Shown here: one piece after another, positions 54,107 through 56,634 of the stretch
How positions within the stretch are numbered: the stretch's first letter is position 1
Layout: each line of letters opens with the position of its first letter
Source: an uncultured Tissierellia bacterium
GTDB lineage: Bacteria > Bacillota > Clostridia > Tissierellales > Tissierellaceae
Assembly (NCBI GenBank): GCA_946402705.1
Contig: CAMIXG010000010.1
Coordinates: forward strand, 1 to 56,634
Length of the DNA stretch: 56,634 nt
Direction: 5' to 3'
Position numbers and translations under genes: made by a program
Notes under the pieces: model-generated
The model's database searches: none
The model's input: only the letters and a program-made list of their open reading frames with translations
What the model was told of the DNA's origin: nothing

Positions 54107-55477
54107 TTACATTCCAAATATCATTGGTAGGAAGTATAATCCTAATGAAATTACTATTCCTGTATAAATTAATACCATCATACAGAATCCCATAATATCT
54201 CTTGCTCCAAGTCCTGCTATACCTAATGCTGGTAATGCCCAGAATGGTTGAATCATATTAGTCCAAGCATCTCCCCAAGCTATAGATATACCTGTAAGGG
54301 CTGGAGAAACTCCAAGATTTGCTCCTGCTGGCATCATGATTGGTGCTTGAACTGCCCACTGTCCTCCACCTGAAGGTACAAAGAAGTTTACAATTCCAGC
54401 TGCCCAGAACGTAAATATTGGGAAAGTCCTTGGTGTTGATATTGCAACAAACCAGTTAGAGATTAAACTTGCTAAGTTAGCTCCTGTTTCTGGATTAGAT
54501 CCAGTCATCATTCCCATTATACCTGCATAGAATGGGAACTGTAGTATAATTCCAGATGCTCCTTTTGTAGCTTCTGCTACTGCATGAACATATCTTCTTG
54601 GTGTTTGATGAAGCAATACCCCTAAAGAAAGGAATATTAAGTTTACTATATTTAAGTCTAAATTAAATCCATTTTTTCTGAAATAATTCCCTAAATATAC
54701 AGCACCCATTAAAAATACTAAGAAACTAACTAGCTTACTATTTTCAATTTTATCAGCAGGTGTATCATTTTTATTCAATGCTTCATCTTCCTCTGGTTCT
54801 TCTAATAATGCAGGGTTCACTTTTACTACATCTGCTCCCTTTGGATGCATAGCTCTATTTAATAATGGTAAAGTTAAAATAATTCCGAAAGCTATTATTA
54901 AATTCACTGGTGAAAATATAGTTTGTGAAGCTGGTATCATTTCAGTTACAGCTCCTGCAGTTTGTGAAGCTAAATCAATATCTTTAGATGCTAAAGTCAA
55001 AGGTATTGAAGCTGATATACCTGAATGCCATACTACGAATCCTGAGTATGCTGAAGCTATTAAAAGTCTATAATCTACTTCCTTAACTTTTTTAGCTAAT
55101 TCTCTTGCATATAAAGCTCCTATTACTAGACCAAAACCCCAGTTTAACCAACAAGCAATTGCAGATACTAAAGATACCCAAAATATAGCTTGTTCTGGTG
55201 TATTAGCTGGCTTAGTCATATTTTTTAATCCTTTTTTAATTAGATTAGAACTAGCAAGCGCATGTCCTGTAACTAGTACCAACGTCATTTGCATTGAGAA
55301 TGCAAGTAAAGCCCATACTCCGTTACCCCAGTGATCTATCATAGCCATTAACGATTGTCCTGTAAATACAACTCCTAAAATTAGGGTTACAATACTTAGG
55401 AATATCGCAAATAAAAATGCATCTGGTAAATACTTTTGTACTAAAGATACGAAAAAATTCGTCATTTTCTTAAACAT
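54107..55477 (-). CDS. atoE: Short-chain fatty acid transporter AtoE
   Basis: A 456-residue membrane protein with about 10-12 helices. Family phrases: VQKYLPDAFLFAIFLSIVTLILG, VLVTGHALASS, WLNWGFGLVIGALYARELAKKVKEVDYRLLIASAYSGFVVWHSGISASIPLTLAS, FFVPSGGGQWAVQAPIMMPAGANLGV and ISIAWGDAWTNMIQPFWALPALGIAGL. Uptake of butyrate/acetate-type acids for activation by the adjacent CoA-transferase. RBS TAGGAGGGTATTTT. The gene is separated from atoA by a hairpin. Confidence 0.92.
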   Translation of the reverse strand: MFKKMTNFFVSLVQKYLPDAFLFAIFLSIVTLILGVVFTGQSLMAMIDHWGNGVWALLAFSMQMTLVLVTGHALASSNLIKKGLKNMTKPANTPEQAIFWVSLVSAIACWLNWGFGLVIGALYARELAKKVKEVDYRLLIASAYSGFVVWHSGISASIPLTLASKDIDLASQTAGAVTEMIPASQTIFSPVNLIIAFGIILTLPLLNRAMHPKGADVVKVNPALLEEPEEDEALNKNDTPADKIENSKLVSFLVFLMGAVYLGNYFRKNGFNLDLNIVNLIFLSLGVLLHQTPRRYVHAVAEATKGASGIILQFPFYAGIMGMMTGSNPETGANLASLISNWFVAISTPRTFPIFTFWAAGIVNFFVPSGGGQWAVQAPIMMPAGANLGVSPALTGISIAWGDAWTNMIQPFWALPALGIAGLGARDIMGFCMMVLIYTGIVISLGLYFLPMIFGM

Positions 55478-55543
55478 AAAATACCCTCCTATTCTTACAC
55501 ATAAAAGAGATTTTTAAATAATTTATATATTTTGTCTCAATAA

Positions 55544-55569
55544 AACGCTTATGTTATACCATAAGCGTT
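55544..55569 (-). terminator. Hairpin between the CoA-transferase genes and atoE
   Basis: AACGCTTATG/CATAAGCGTT, a perfect 10-bp stem with a TTATAC loop; the minus strand continues TTTTATTG. It would reduce atoE expression relative to atoDA or insulate it. Confidence 0.65.
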
Positions 55570-55617
55570 CTATATATACATTATAAACCATTTTCCACGG
55601 TTGTAAAATAGTTTTTA

Positions 55618-56271
55618 TTAATATTCCATTTTTTTAAGATTATCAGAAACAGTTAATTCAGCTTCAGTAGCTGCTTTAATTTGTTCAACTGTGTAATCTT
55701 CATTTAATTCAGTTAACACTATACCTTTATCAGTTACTTCCATAACTCCCATTTCAGTAATTATCATGTTAACTTGTTTAGCTGCTGTTAATGGTAATTG
55801 ACATTTTTTAAGAATTTTTGCTTCTTCTTTCTTAGTTAAATGTTCCATTGCAACTATAACTTTTTTAGCTCCTACTACAAGGTCCATAGCTCCACCCATT
55901 CCTGGAACCATTTTTCCTGGTACCATCCAGTTAGCTAAGTTTCCTTCTTCATCAACTTCTAATGCTCCAAGAACAGTCATATCAACATGTCCTCCACGGA
56001 TTATTAAGAATGAAGTTGCTGAATCAAAGAACATTCCACCTGGTAATATTGTTACAGGTTGTCCACCAGCATTTACTATGTCTTTATCTTCTTTTCCTTC
56101 TTCTGGTTTTGGTCCAAGTCCAAGGAATCCATTTTCAGATTGGAATATAGCATTTATTCCTGGCTCTAAATAGTTAGCTACCATAGTTGGTAGACCTATA
56201 CCTAAGTTTACTACGTCACCATCGTTTATTTCTTTAGCTACTCTTCTAGCTATAATTTCTTTATTAGTCAT
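55618..56271 (-). CDS. atoA: 3-oxoacid/butyrate-acetoacetate CoA-transferase subunit B
   Basis: A 217-residue β subunit. The catalytic Glu lies in [85 protein letters not shown] and [16 protein letters not shown] are typical of AtoA/CtfB/ScoB. It transfers CoA between short-chain acids. Starts 2 nt after the α subunit stop. Confidence 0.94.
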   Translation of the reverse strand: MTNKEIIARRVAKEINDGDVVNLGIGLPTMVANYLEPGINAIFQSENGFLGLGPKPEEGKEDKDIVNAGGQPVTILPGGMFFDSATSFLIIRGGHVDMTVLGALEVDEEGNLANWMVPGKMVPGMGGAMDLVVGAKKVIVAMEHLTKKEEAKILKKCQLPLTAAKQVNMIITEMGVMEVTDKGIVLTELNEDYTVEQIKAATEAELTVSDNLKKMEY

Positions 56272-56273
56272 TG

Positions 56274-56634
56274 TTATATAGCACCTCCATCAACAATATA
56301 GTCTACGAAAATACCTGGAGTTACAACATGATTTTGGTCTAATTCTCCAACTTCAACTATGTTTTCAGCTTCAACTATAACTATATCAGCAGCTCCTGCC
56401 ATTAGTTCGTTAAAGTTTCTTGTAGCTCCTCTATAAACTATATTTCCTGATTTATCTACTCTGTGTCCAACTATTAAAGCGATGTCTGCTTTAATTGGTT
56501 TTTCTAGTAAATATTCTTGTCCATCTACAGTTATTTTTTGTTTTCCTTCTTCAACAATTGTACCAATTCCAGTTGGAGTTAAGAATCCGCCAAGTCCTGC
56601 TGCAGCACTTCTAACTCTTTCTGCTAAAGTTCCT
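56274..56634 (-). CDS. atoD: CoA-transferase subunit A, 5'-truncated by window edge
   Basis: The last 119 residues of the α subunit; the N-terminus lies beyond 56634. Recognisable: [69 protein letters not shown] and [12 protein letters not shown], the AtoD/CtfA ending. Forms the A2B2 transferase with subunit B, just downstream. Confidence 0.93.
   Translation of the reverse strand, partial: GTLAERVRSAAAGLGGFLTPTGIGTIVEEGKQKITVDGQEYLLEKPIKADIALIVGHRVDKSGNIVYRGATRNFNELMAGAADIVIVEAENIVEVGELDQNHVVTPGIFVDYIVDGGAI

Overview
The window is AT-rich, densely packed DNA from an anaerobic, low-GC Gram-positive bacterium (Bacillota). I infer the Clostridia/Tissierellia part of the phylum. The evidence is GGAGG-type ribosome binding sites, frequent TTG starts, lipoproteins, a hybrid-cluster protein (Hcp) with a Crp/Fnr regulator, a two-gene SufC-SufB type Fe-S machinery, acetoacetate/butyrate CoA-transferase with AtoE, and a murA/mbl/flhO/flhP gene order like that of spore-forming relatives. 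No rRNA, tRNA, insertion sequence, prophage or CRISPR array was seen. The c subunit of the F-type ATP synthase carries a sodium-binding signature, which suggests Na+-based energetics.

Layout. 1-1.7 kb: 3'-truncated CopB-type copper ATPase (minus strand) with a His-rich tandem-repeat tail and a CsoR-like operator inside its promoter. 1.8-10 kb (minus): rlmD-like rRNA methyltransferase, WG-repeat lipoprotein, nuclease-helicase fusion, cold-shock-domain protein, DUF1002 secreted protein, HD hydrolase, GNAT acetyltransferase. 10.1-16.9 kb: metallo-hydrolase (+), a three-gene unknown cassette ending in a membrane-anchored Mrr-like nuclease (-), Old Yellow Enzyme and aldehyde dehydrogenase (+), a ClpP paralogue with an Asn in the triad (+), and a secreted stalk-domain protein (-). 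17-19 kb (+): autoregulated GntR/ABC/permease operon. 19-22.2 kb (-): a 1052-residue protein of no recognisable family, with what looks like a displaced C-terminal tail just past its stop. 22.4-24 kb (-): sufC-sufB type pair. 24.3-29 kb (-): FtsX-like ABC exporter pair and an orphan membrane protein. 29.2-32.2 kb: alanine racemase (+) and a two-component system (-). 32.5-37.4 kb (+): DUF3798 lipoprotein with a complete ABC importer. 37.5-39.9 kb (-): hcp and its probable Crp/Fnr regulator, with an 18-bp perfect operator. 40-45.4 kb: DUF697-like protein (+), then flgJ-like, flhP, flhO, mbl and murA (all -). 45.6-53.9 kb (-): a secreted Asp-box propeller and the full atp operon (atpZ-I-B-E-F-H-A-G-D-C in transcription order). 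54.1-56.6 kb (-): atoE, atoA-like and partial atoD-like genes.

How it fits together. Cell-wall and shape functions (alr, murA, mbl), rod proteins, sodium-linked ATP synthesis, and short-chain acid uptake and activation make up the core. The accessory parts are the 1052-residue orphan, the Mrr-like cassette, the DUF3798 importer and the copper ATPase. Sporulation genes that sit between murA and mbl in Bacillus are missing here. Intrinsic terminators are abundant, and several contain the stop codon of the gene they end.
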